Source: Eutrophovita brisbanensis | Lineage (GTDB): Bacteria > Pseudomonadota > Gammaproteobacteria > Burkholderiales > Eutrophovitaceae | Length of the DNA: 64,000 nucleotides | Direction of reading: 5' to 3' | NCBI GenBank assembly: GCA_038147395.1 | Contig: JAYQTM010000001.1 | Location: 558,001-622,000 of the forward strand | Shown: one piece after another, positions 1 through 7,534 of the stretch | Numbering within the stretch: the first letter of the stretch is position 1 | How the letters are laid out: each line of letters begins with the position of its first letter | Notes under the pieces: model-generated | Told to the model about the DNA's origin: nothing | Databases searched by the model: none | Seen by the model: the letters and a program-made list of their open reading frames with translations, nothing else | Made by a program: the position numbers and the translations under genes

Positions 1-947
1 ATGGATCTTTCCTTCATCTTAGTCCGACAATGTGCGTCATAACTAACATCGATCACGATCACCTTGAGACGTACGATCATAACTTCGATCGACTCATCCA
101 GGCGTTTAATGACTTCGTATCACATATCCCTTTTTACGGTTGCGCTGTCATGTGCATTGATGACATCGGAGTCAGGCAGCTATTGCCGAGACTATCGAGA
201 CAGGTCGTAACATACGGTTTTTCAGCAAATTCAGAGGTCCGCGCATTACAGGCGAGCTACTCCGGTGGTGCGATGAGTTTTATCGTGCGACGTAAGTTAA
301 AAGCTCACAAAAAAGAGTATCCAGACCTCAACATTCGCTTGAATTGTCTGGGCAGGCACAACGTGCTGAATAGTCTCGCAGCAATTGCGGTGGCGACTGA
401 GTTGGGAATTGGCGATGACGTTATTTGCCGTGCGTTAGAGAAGTTCCAGGGGGTCGGGAGAAGGATGCAGCATTTGGGAGATATCGTTTTGGGCGGTAAA
501 ACGGTCAAGTTGATCGACGACTATGGCCATCATCCCAACGAGGTGGCGCCGACCCTTGAGGCAATTAGAGAGGCTTACCCGGATAGAGAAATCACATTAG
601 TCTACCAACTACATAGGTTTTCTAGGACCAGAGATTGCTTTGATGATTTTGTAAGAATTTTGAGTAAAGTCGACTCGCTGATCTTGACAGAAATTTATGG
701 GGCTGGAGAACCCCCGATACCTGGTATTACTACTGATAACTTGGCCAGCTCGATCCAGATGACATCTAAGGTCAAACCGATCTGCGTTAAAGATTTTGAC
801 GAACTGATCGAAGTGCTTCCTGAGGCGATCAGTGACAGAGGGGTCCTGGTCACGATGGGTGCTGGGTCGATTGTTCAGGTGCCCGCGCTACTCGCCACCC
901 AGCTAAGTACCTCTCGGGATGACGGTGTTGTAGGCTTGCCCAGGTGA
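1..947 (+). CDS. murC: UDP-N-acetylmuramate--L-alanine ligase MurC (5' truncated by window edge)
   Basis: C-terminal two thirds of MurC, the cytoplasmic ATP-dependent ligase that adds L-alanine to UDP-MurNAc at the start of the peptidoglycan stem peptide. The reading frame is open from the first base (first full codon at 3) with no start, so the N-terminal UDP-binding part and the ATP P-loop lie outside the window. Visible are the central Mur ligase segment (TNIDHDHLETY, typical of MurC) and the C-terminal domain with DDYGHHPNE, the MurC-type substrate-binding motif. The stop overlaps the GTG start of murB (GTGA), so the two are translationally coupled within the dcw cluster. Nothing odd in the visible part. 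Confidence 0.95.
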   Translation, partial: GSFLHLSPTMCVITNIDHDHLETYDHNFDRLIQAFNDFVSHIPFYGCAVMCIDDIGVRQLLPRLSRQVVTYGFSANSEVRALQASYSGGAMSFIVRRKLKAHKKEYPDLNIRLNCLGRHNVLNSLAAIAVATELGIGDDVICRALEKFQGVGRRMQHLGDIVLGGKTVKLIDDYGHHPNEVAPTLEAIREAYPDREITLVYQLHRFSRTRDCFDDFVRILSKVDSLILTEIYGAGEPPIPGITTDNLASSIQMTSKVKPICVKDFDELIEVLPEAISDRGVLVTMGAGSIVQVPALLATQLSTSRDDGVVGLPR

Positions 948-1852
948 GTATAGTCGTGAAAATTGAATCTCGAGTTCAGACCAATGTACCGATGTGGAAA
1001 AAAAATACCTTGAGAATTGGTGGGGATGCGGCTTTCGCATATTCGCCATCTTCCGAGTCAGATTTGGTTGCTTTCCTTAAGTCTGGCCAACACCTGGATT
1101 CTCCTTTTTTATTTTTGGGGCTAGGCAGTAATTTGTTGGTTAGAGATGGTGGATTTCCAGGGCTAGTGATTTACACGCACAGAGGGCTCTCTGATCTACG
1201 CATTTCGGATGTTGGGGGCGAGAGATTGATCTACGCGAGTGCTGGAGTCCCAGTTCCCAAGCTCGCTCGCTTTGCTGCGACCAAGGGTTTCCATGGGGGC
1301 GAGTTTATGGCAGGCATTCCTGGGACTGTTGGAGGAGCATTGACGATGAACGCGGGGTGTTACGGGCAAGAGACATGGGATCATATCGAGAGCGTGAAAA
1401 CCGTAACGCGAGAGGGAATAGTGCGACAAAGGCTGCCCTCAGATTTCTCTGTTTCGTACAGATGCGTGAAGCCAAATTTTGATGGTGAGGAATTTTTTTT
1501 AGGTGGAACGTTCCGTTTCAGTTTGGGTGACTCAGATCTATCCAGGGAAAAAATCAAGGATCTTTTGAGGAAGCGTGTTGCGGAACAGCCTTTAGGTCAA
1601 CCAAATTGCGGCTCCGTATTTCAAAATCCGAACGGGTACTACGCGGCTAGGCTTATCGAGGAATGCGGTTTTAAGGGGAGATCGATTGGTGGAGCGAGTG
1701 TTTCGACTAAACACGCAAATTTCATCGTAAACTGCGGGGGTGCGACCAGTCGGGATGTTGAAAACCTGATGATTGAAATAAAGAAAACCGTTAAGAGACG
1801 GTTCAAGATTGATTTACAAACAGAAGTCAGGGTAGTCGGAGAGAGCCTTTGA
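944..1852 (+). CDS. murB: UDP-N-acetylenolpyruvoylglucosamine reductase MurB
   Basis: 302-residue FAD-dependent reductase that converts UDP-GlcNAc-enolpyruvate to UDP-MurNAc using NADPH in the cytoplasm. The N-terminal FAD-binding (PCMH-type) fold shows NTLRIGG and the GLGSNLLV and GIPGTVGGALTMNAGCYG motifs that contact the flavin. The C-terminal part has CGSVFQNP, with the serine expected to act as the proton donor, then the family-typical GGASVSTKHANFIVN. Start is GTG at 944 overlapping the murC stop. The end overlaps the TTG start of ddl, so murC-murB-ddl form one tightly coupled unit. Length and motifs are normal for the family. Confidence 0.96.
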   Translation: MSIVVKIESRVQTNVPMWKKNTLRIGGDAAFAYSPSSESDLVAFLKSGQHLDSPFLFLGLGSNLLVRDGGFPGLVIYTHRGLSDLRISDVGGERLIYASAGVPVPKLARFAATKGFHGGEFMAGIPGTVGGALTMNAGCYGQETWDHIESVKTVTREGIVRQRLPSDFSVSYRCVKPNFDGEEFFLGGTFRFSLGDSDLSREKIKDLLRKRVAEQPLGQPNCGSVFQNPNGYYAARLIEECGFKGRSIGGASVSTKHANFIVNCGGATSRDVENLMIEIKKTVKRRFKIDLQTEVRVVGESL

Positions 1853-2766
1853 CAACCGCATTTAATTCAAGTCGTGTTGGTGTGTTGTTCGGCGGGCTCT
1901 CCTCCGAGAGAGAGGTATCACTTCGTTCTGGTGTGGCGGTTTACGAAGCTCTAGAGCGTCAAGGGGTACATGCCCGGTTGGTCGATACCGGCACAGAGAA
2001 TTGGCACGAACAAATTACTGACATTGACAGAGCAATCGTCATGCTGCATGGACGAGGTGGAGAGGATGGTTCGATACAAGGCTATCTCGATACCATAGGG
2101 ATGCCATACACCGGCAGTGGTGTCGCAGCATGTGCGCTAGCAATGGATAAGATCAGATCAAAAATTGTTTTTGAGCATAGCGGCGTTCCGACGCCCAGTT
2201 TTTGTGTTGTGCGATCCGTCGATGACCTCTCGGATTTTATGGTCGGTGAAGATTATCCGGTCATTATTAAGCCCTCCAGAGAGGGCTCAACCATTGGGAT
2301 TACGAAAGTTTGCTCCGCGGATGAACTCGAGACAGCTTTCGAGCACGCGTTGAAGTATGACAGCGATGTTTTAGTTGAACATTTCGTTGAGGGTGACGAG
2401 TTGACTGTCGCTATTCTCGATGGAATTGCTTTGCCAGTGGTTCGGATAGTTGCGCCCAATAATAACTATGACTACGAAGCGAAATATCACTCCAGTGATA
2501 CGAAGTATTTTTGTCCCTCTGGACTCGAAGAGAGTGTTGACGTCAAAGTGCAAGAAATGGCAATGAGAGCTTTTCGAAGTCTTGAATGCAGTGGTTGGGG
2601 CAGGGTCGATATTCTGTTAGATAAAAATCATCAGCCTTGGGTTCTTGAGGTTAACACCGTGCCGGGAATGACAGACCACAGTCTCGTACCTCTCGCCGCG
2701 AGAGCGGCAGGGTTATCGTTTGATGAACTTGTACTAAAGATATTGTTAACTACAGATGTGGCATAA
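1849..2766 (+). CDS. ddl: D-alanine--D-alanine ligase
   Basis: 305-residue ATP-grasp ligase that makes the D-Ala-D-Ala dipeptide for the peptidoglycan precursor. The N-terminal domain has the Ddl signature HGRGGEDGSIQGYL; the ATP-grasp domain carries PVIIKPSREGSTIGI and the end has VLEVNTVPGMTDHSLVP, whose Glu and Asn bind Mg. The start is TTG at 1849, overlapping the murB stop by four bases. The gene ends inside ftsQ (11-base overlap). Length matches the DdlB type that usually sits in the dcw cluster. Expression is most likely driven by upstream cell-wall promoters. Confidence 0.96.
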   Translation: MTTAFNSSRVGVLFGGLSSEREVSLRSGVAVYEALERQGVHARLVDTGTENWHEQITDIDRAIVMLHGRGGEDGSIQGYLDTIGMPYTGSGVAACALAMDKIRSKIVFEHSGVPTPSFCVVRSVDDLSDFMVGEDYPVIIKPSREGSTIGITKVCSADELETAFEHALKYDSDVLVEHFVEGDELTVAILDGIALPVVRIVAPNNNYDYEAKYHSSDTKYFCPSGLEESVDVKVQEMAMRAFRSLECSGWGRVDILLDKNHQPWVLEVNTVPGMTDHSLVPLAARAAGLSFDELVLKILLTTDVA

Positions 2767-3454
2767 CTACCGTCTTTTAAACAAGATATGCGCGCTGCTA
2801 TGGCTAGGATCGACAACGTATCTCCTATTATCAGGGGCAGTGTTTTTGATGAACACTGATTACTTCGACGTTGATGTCATCAATGTGCGCGGAGACGTTC
2901 AGCATCTAGAAGCAGACGGCTTAAGATCTACCATAGTCAAGAACTTTAAAGGTGGATTCTTGAACTTGAATTTGAATGCGGCCAAGGGCGCATTAGAGGA
3001 AATTCCGAGGATTGAATCGGTCGAGATAACACGAGATTGGCCTAGGTCGCTTACAGTTTATGTCAAGGAAAGAAAAGAGATTGCGCGCTGGGAGCGTGGT
3101 GGGTTGTTGGATTCTGGCGGGGTCCTTTTTGAAGTTCCCTCAAGTAAGGTTCTGCCCATGTTGTCCGGTCCTCCTAACTCGCATGAAACAGTGGTTCGTG
3201 AATATCTGAAGCTTGACCGTCTGTTGCAGGGTTCTGGCCTTAGTCTGGAGTACTTGGGTCTAAGCGACGAGCGCTCTTGGTTAGCTCGTCTGAGAGGTGG
3301 GCCGACACTCGCGCTTGGAAAAGAAAATCTAGAGCCTCGTTTCCTCCGGTTTATGAGGTTTTTGCCAGAGGTGGAGAAATCCCTGGGAAGAAAAGTTGAC
3401 TACATTGATTTGCGTTACGCGAACGGTTTTTCTGTAAGCTCTACAGTTTATTAA
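2756..3454 (+). CDS. ftsQ: Cell division protein FtsQ
   Basis: 232-residue bitopic inner-membrane divisome protein that joins early and late division proteins through FtsB and FtsL. A short cytoplasmic N-terminus is followed by one transmembrane helix (about residues 10-32) and a periplasmic POTRA domain (about 38-107; VDVINVRGDVQHLEADGLR, then NAAKGALEEIPRIESVEITRDWP). The C-terminal beta domain ends in VDYIDLRYANGFSV, the family-typical end. The ATG at 2756 overlaps ddl. It is somewhat shorter than the E. coli protein, mainly in the tail. The position between ddl and ftsA confirms the identity. Confidence 0.93.
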   Translation: MWHNYRLLNKICALLWLGSTTYLLLSGAVFLMNTDYFDVDVINVRGDVQHLEADGLRSTIVKNFKGGFLNLNLNAAKGALEEIPRIESVEITRDWPRSLTVYVKERKEIARWERGGLLDSGGVLFEVPSSKVLPMLSGPPNSHETVVREYLKLDRLLQGSGLSLEYLGLSDERSWLARLRGGPTLALGKENLEPRFLRFMRFLPEVEKSLGRKVDYIDLRYANGFSVSSTVY

Positions 3455-3479
3455 TCCCCTAGTCTGAGTTGATTGTGAT

Positions 3480-4742
3480 ATGGAATGGGCGAAAAACAAT
3501 ACGAAGAATAAGGTCAGAGAGAACTCCAATGTCATAGTTGCGCTCGATATTGGGACTTCAAAAATCGCAGCGGTTGTCGCATTGGTGACTGACGATGGGG
3601 GATACGAGGTAATCGGTTTGGGCAGTGCGTCCTCCAGAGGAATGAAAAAGGGCGTTGTAGTCAATATTGAATCCACGGTTAGTGCGATTCAGCGGGCTCT
3701 GGAGGAAGCAGAGCTCATGGCAGACTTCAAAATCAAGCAGGTGTGGACCGGTATTGCCGGAAGCCATATTAAAAGTTTCAATTCTCACGGTATGGTGGCG
3801 GTCAAGGACCATGAGGTCACGCAAGCTGACATTGATCGCGTCGTTGAGACCGCTAGAGCGATTCCGATTGCATCTGATCAACAAATCCTTCACGTCTTAA
3901 ATCAAGAGTTTGCAATCGACGGGCAAGAGGACGTTCGAGAGCCGCTCGCGATGTCGGGGTTGCGGTTAGAGGTCAAGGTGCACATTGTCACTGGCGCTGT
4001 TTCTGCTGCGCAGAACATATTGAAGTGTGTTCGACGTTGTGGACTTGAGGTCTCTGACCTTGTTCTGCAACCCCTAGCGTCTGCGCGAGCGGTTCTATCA
4101 GACGATGAAAAGGATCTCGGAGTGTGCCTTATAGACATTGGCGGCGGAACGAGTGACATCGCGATTTTTACTCAGGGGGCAATAAGACACACCGCGGTAT
4201 TACCGATTGCAGGAGATCAAATAACAAACGATATTGCAATGGCATTCCGAACACCAACTAAGGATGCGGAAGATATTAAGAGACGCTTTGGGTGCGCGCA
4301 CCGAAGCTTGGCAGATTCTAATGAGGTAGTCGAAGTTCCTAGCGTTGGAGATCGCCCGACCAGGAAGTTATCTAGACAGATGTTATCCGAGGTGATTGAG
4401 CCCAGGGTGGAGGAATTGTATTCGTTGGTGCTCGCTGAAATTCGTCGTAGCGGTTTTGAGGAGCTCTTGTCTTCGGGTGTGGTCATTACGGGTGGTAGTA
4501 GCGCGATGGAGGGTATGGTCGAACTTGGGGAGGAAGTATTACACATGCCGGTGCGTTTAGGCACGCCGGCGTATACGGGGTCATTGTCGGAAGTGTTGCG
4601 GAACCCAAGATATTCAACATCAGCAGGCCTTCTTGAGACTGGGGTCTCCCAGCTTGAGAAAGAGAAGGTCGACAAAATTAAAAATGGATCTGTGAAAGAG
4701 GTGGCATCAAAAATGAAGCGATGGTTCCAAAAAAATTTCTAA
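3480..4742 (+). CDS. ftsA: Cell division protein FtsA
   Basis: 420-residue actin-like ATPase that anchors FtsZ filaments to the inner membrane and recruits later divisome proteins. The phosphate-binding loops are visible: VALDIGTSKIAAVV near the N-terminus and CLIDIGGGTSDIAIF at about residue 220; GVVITGGSSAMEGM at about 335 is the adenosine motif. The C-terminal VASKMKRWFQKNF is the amphipathic membrane-targeting helix. It starts 25 bases after ftsQ and 39-66 bases precede ftsZ. Length is normal. Confidence 0.96.
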   Translation: MEWAKNNTKNKVRENSNVIVALDIGTSKIAAVVALVTDDGGYEVIGLGSASSRGMKKGVVVNIESTVSAIQRALEEAELMADFKIKQVWTGIAGSHIKSFNSHGMVAVKDHEVTQADIDRVVETARAIPIASDQQILHVLNQEFAIDGQEDVREPLAMSGLRLEVKVHIVTGAVSAAQNILKCVRRCGLEVSDLVLQPLASARAVLSDDEKDLGVCLIDIGGGTSDIAIFTQGAIRHTAVLPIAGDQITNDIAMAFRTPTKDAEDIKRRFGCAHRSLADSNEVVEVPSVGDRPTRKLSRQMLSEVIEPRVEELYSLVLAEIRRSGFEELLSSGVVITGGSSAMEGMVELGEEVLHMPVRLGTPAYTGSLSEVLRNPRYSTSAGLLETGVSQLEKEKVDKIKNGSVKEVASKMKRWFQKNF

Positions 4743-4808
4743 GAGATCAATGTAGTAACGGTCAGTCTAAGTTGTTATCATGTGCAACAAAAGCGAGGGC
4801 AAGTTGAT

Positions 4809-5957
4809 ATGTTCGAAATCGTAGACGCAAAGTCGCAAGAGGCCGTAATCAAGGTGATTGGTGTTGGTGGTTGTGGTGGAAATGCGGTCGATCACATGAT
4901 TGAAAAAGGTGTGGAAGGTGTTGAGTTCATCTGTGCAAATACCGATGCTCAAGCCCTTGCCAAGAACAAAGCGGATCGAATCGTGCAACTTGGTGTAGGA
5001 ATCACCAAAGGATTGGGGGCTGGCGCTGACCCAAGTGTTGGGAAACAATCTGCGATCGAGGATAGAGAAACGATAGCGGACTTGATTGACGGAGCCGATA
5101 TGGTGTTTCTCACGGCAGGCATGGGAGGCGGAACTGGAACCGGAGCGGCACCCGTATTTGCTGAAGTTGCGAAAGAACTTGGCGTTCTGACTGTTGCGGT
5201 GGTGACCAAACCCTTTCTTTTTGAAGGCAAGCGTCAATCTGTAGCGGCAGAGGGGCTTGAGGCCCTAACTCAAAATGTGGACTCGTTAATTGTGATCCCA
5301 AATGAGAAGTTAATGGATGTGTTGGGTGATGACGTGTCGATGTTGGATGCATTTAAGGCGGCCAACGACGTTTTATTGGGCGCTGTATCTGGAATTGCTG
5401 AGGTCATAAAATGTCCGGGATTGGTCAATGTAGACTTTGCTGATGTGCGGACCGTGATGTCAGAGATGGGTATGGCAATGATGGGGTCTAATGTAGCTAG
5501 CGGTGAGGATAGGGCGAGAAAGGCGGCTGAGGGCGCTGTCGCGAGTCCTCTACTAGAAGGAGTTGATTTGCACGGCGCTCGAGGCGTCCTTGTCAACATA
5601 ACCTCCGGACTCAACCTTAAGATGAAAGAAGTGCATGAGGTCATGGAAACAATACGGAATTTCACCGCAGAGGACGCCACTGTTATCGTCGGAACGGTGA
5701 TAGACGAGGGATTAGAGGATCAGGTTCGAGTTACCATCGTGGCGACGGGCATAGGATCAAACGTAAGGAGGTCCACACAACCGTTGTCGGTCTTGCGTAC
5801 AGGAACTGATGACGCTGTTTCTGAGGTAGCGAGCGATAGTGAAAATGTGCCAGCGGTTATTAGGCGCAGGGGCCGACAGGGCACCTTAGATGCGTTGAAG
5901 CGTGATGGTGTCGAGGATCTAGACATTCCAGCGTTTCTTAGGCGGCAAGCTGATTAG
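4809..5957 (+). CDS. ftsZ: Cell division protein FtsZ
   Basis: 382-residue tubulin-like GTPase that forms the Z ring. The GTP-binding motif GGGTGTG is present (AGMGGGTGTGAAPV), as are VIGVGGCGGNAVDHM and the T7-loop NVDFADVRTVM. After a short variable linker the C-terminal conserved peptide LDIPAFLRRQAD binds FtsA and ZipA. I place the start at ATG 4809 (MFEIVD, as in other gammaproteobacterial FtsZ), preceded by a GAGGG ribosome site about nine bases upstream. The frame could be extended to a GTG at 4782, but the extra nine residues have no family support. Confidence 0.96.
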   Translation: MFEIVDAKSQEAVIKVIGVGGCGGNAVDHMIEKGVEGVEFICANTDAQALAKNKADRIVQLGVGITKGLGAGADPSVGKQSAIEDRETIADLIDGADMVFLTAGMGGGTGTGAAPVFAEVAKELGVLTVAVVTKPFLFEGKRQSVAAEGLEALTQNVDSLIVIPNEKLMDVLGDDVSMLDAFKAANDVLLGAVSGIAEVIKCPGLVNVDFADVRTVMSEMGMAMMGSNVASGEDRARKAAEGAVASPLLEGVDLHGARGVLVNITSGLNLKMKEVHEVMETIRNFTAEDATVIVGTVIDEGLEDQVRVTIVATGIGSNVRRSTQPLSVLRTGTDDAVSEVASDSENVPAVIRRRGRQGTLDALKRDGVEDLDIPAFLRRQAD

Positions 5958-6034
5958 ACGAGAATGAAATTCCTCTATCCTTGGCCGGCAGCAGATTATG
6001 TGAAATAATCACGGAACATATAAAGCTTCGTCAC

Positions 6035-6946
6035 ATGATCAGGCAACGAACATTAAAAAATCTCGTCAAAGCAACAGGGGTCGGCCTCCACACGGGAAAA
6101 AAGGTTTCGCTTACGTTGCGGCCAGCAGCTCCTAATACGGGAATCGTTTTTAGGCGCGTTGACTTGAACCCCATTGTTTCGATTGAGGCAAACCCCTTTT
6201 CGGTTGTTGATACAAGATTGTCGTCCTGCCTAGAAAAGGACGGGGTCAAAGTGCAGACGGTCGAGCATCTTATGTCCGCGCTATGTGGACTGGGAATTGA
6301 TAATGCGTTTATTGATCTCACTTCACCCGAGGTCCCGATTATGGACGGCTCGTCCTCGCCCTTTGTCTTCCTTATCCAGTCTGCAGGCGTAGAGGAACAA
6401 TCCTCATTTAAGAAATTTATCAAAGTAAAGCAGTCTGTCAGAGTTGAATCTGGTGATAAGTGGGTTGAATTTAAGCCTTATGATGGTTTTAAGATCGACT
6501 TCGCTATTGATTTTCATCATCCAGCATTTGCTGAAAAAAACCTCTCTGTTGAGTTGGACTTTAAAACTGTGTCGTACACTAAAGAGGTGAGCCGGGCGCG
6601 CACTTTTGGGTTTATGCAGGATGTGGAAATGCTAAGGTCTCAGGGATTGGCACTAGGAGGCAGCTTTGATAATGCGATCGTCATGGATGAATATCGTATT
6701 TTGAATTCTGGCGGTTTGCGTTACGAGAATGAATTCGTGAAACATAAGGCGCTTGATGCCATCGGTGATCTTTACCTGCTTGGACGCCCTCTTATTGGGG
6801 CCTTCTCCGCTTACAAATCCGGGCACGAGCTGAATAATTTGCTACTCAGAAAACTAATAGAGACTGAGAGCGCATGGGAGCAAATCGAGTTTTCAAAGAC
6901 CTCTAGTGTTGATGGAGTCGTCTTTTCAAGCCTTCAAATTGCCTGA
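6035..6946 (+). CDS. lpxC: UDP-3-O-acyl-N-acetylglucosamine deacetylase LpxC
   Basis: 303-residue Zn-dependent deacetylase for the committed step of lipid A synthesis. Zinc ligands are visible in TVEHLMSALCGLGIDN (first His) and FVKHKALDAIGDLYL (second His and Asp). The N-terminus MIRQRTLKNLVKATGVGLHTGKKV aligns directly with known LpxC starts, so ATG 6035 is preferred over an in-frame TTG at 5981. It sits 77 bases after ftsZ, its usual place at the end of the dcw cluster. The C-terminal extension involved in proteolytic control in enterics is of ordinary length here. Confidence 0.96.
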   Translation: MIRQRTLKNLVKATGVGLHTGKKVSLTLRPAAPNTGIVFRRVDLNPIVSIEANPFSVVDTRLSSCLEKDGVKVQTVEHLMSALCGLGIDNAFIDLTSPEVPIMDGSSSPFVFLIQSAGVEEQSSFKKFIKVKQSVRVESGDKWVEFKPYDGFKIDFAIDFHHPAFAEKNLSVELDFKTVSYTKEVSRARTFGFMQDVEMLRSQGLALGGSFDNAIVMDEYRILNSGGLRYENEFVKHKALDAIGDLYLLGRPLIGAFSAYKSGHELNNLLLRKLIETESAWEQIEFSKTSSVDGVVFSSLQIA

Positions 6947-7026
6947 GTTAATTGCAGACTCCTGACTCTTTTGGTCGGTGAGAGATCGATCACAGTCTAA
7001 GATCTACAGTTGACCGACCAGCCTTA
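6947..7026. other. Convergent intergenic gap lpxC/dciA with an 8-bp inverted repeat
   Basis: The gap between the convergent lpxC and dciA stops holds the inverted repeat TGGTCGGT (6974-6981 region) and ACCGACCA (near 7013-7020). The loop is long, about 34 bases, and there is no clear T tract, so a terminator role is only possible, not shown. Confidence 0.25.
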
Positions 7027-7401
7027 TCAGTAGCGAAGTATTTTTTTCATATCACCAATCGCGTTTCGAGCGGCGGTGGAAAGCTTTTTTGTTTGGCCCC
7101 CTCGCACGCTAGTCGAAGGTGGTAATGGTTTGACCTTGATTGTAATTTTTCTTGTTGTTCTAGTTTGTAGCAGTTGCTGATATCGTGGAATCATTTGTCT
7201 TAGCCGTGCTGCGGCCGTGCCATTATTAGTGTAGATCGTTGCAGTAGCGCCTGACGTGGATGTATGGGCAATCAGGCGCCTGATGTTATTTGGGATGTGC
7301 TCCATCAGGTCCTTCTCGAGCTTCTGTTCCTCGCTTATTCTTCCCTGAAGAATCTTTAGAACTGGCGAAGTTGAGATGATTTTTGATATGTGGGTCGTCA
7401 A
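7027..7401 (-). CDS. dciA: DciA-family (DUF721) replicative helicase loader
   Basis: 124-residue protein of the DUF721/DciA family, which helps load the DnaB replicative helicase in bacteria that lack DnaC. The fold core is visible as ATATIYTNNGTAAARLRQM followed by a basic KITIKVKPLPP strand. Gene position between lpxC and secA on the opposite strand is conserved in pseudomonads and relatives and supports the call. The only available start is TTG at 7401, so the exact N-terminus is uncertain. It is transcribed away from secA, sharing a 133-base divergent promoter region. Confidence 0.75.
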   Translation of the reverse strand: MTTHISKIISTSPVLKILQGRISEEQKLEKDLMEHIPNNIRRLIAHTSTSGATATIYTNNGTAAARLRQMIPRYQQLLQTRTTRKITIKVKPLPPSTSVRGGQTKKLSTAARNAIGDMKKILRY

Positions 7402-7534
7402 TGTTTCTGTTAATCGTTATTGTCGTTTTTCGCGGCCGTGTTGGGCGTTCTCAAGGCTTAGAGTGTAACCTCATCAGTAGTTCGCTCATGGTAGACTAAT
7501 TGATTAATTAAAACAGTCCCACAAAGTTCAGATA

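Noticed and set aside
4782..4808. GTG start nine codons upstream for ftsZ
   Set aside because: MFEIVD at 4809 is the conserved start with a GAGGG site.
5981..6034. TTG start for lpxC
   Set aside because: Eighteen extra residues have no counterpart in LpxC; ATG 6035 gives the standard N-terminus.
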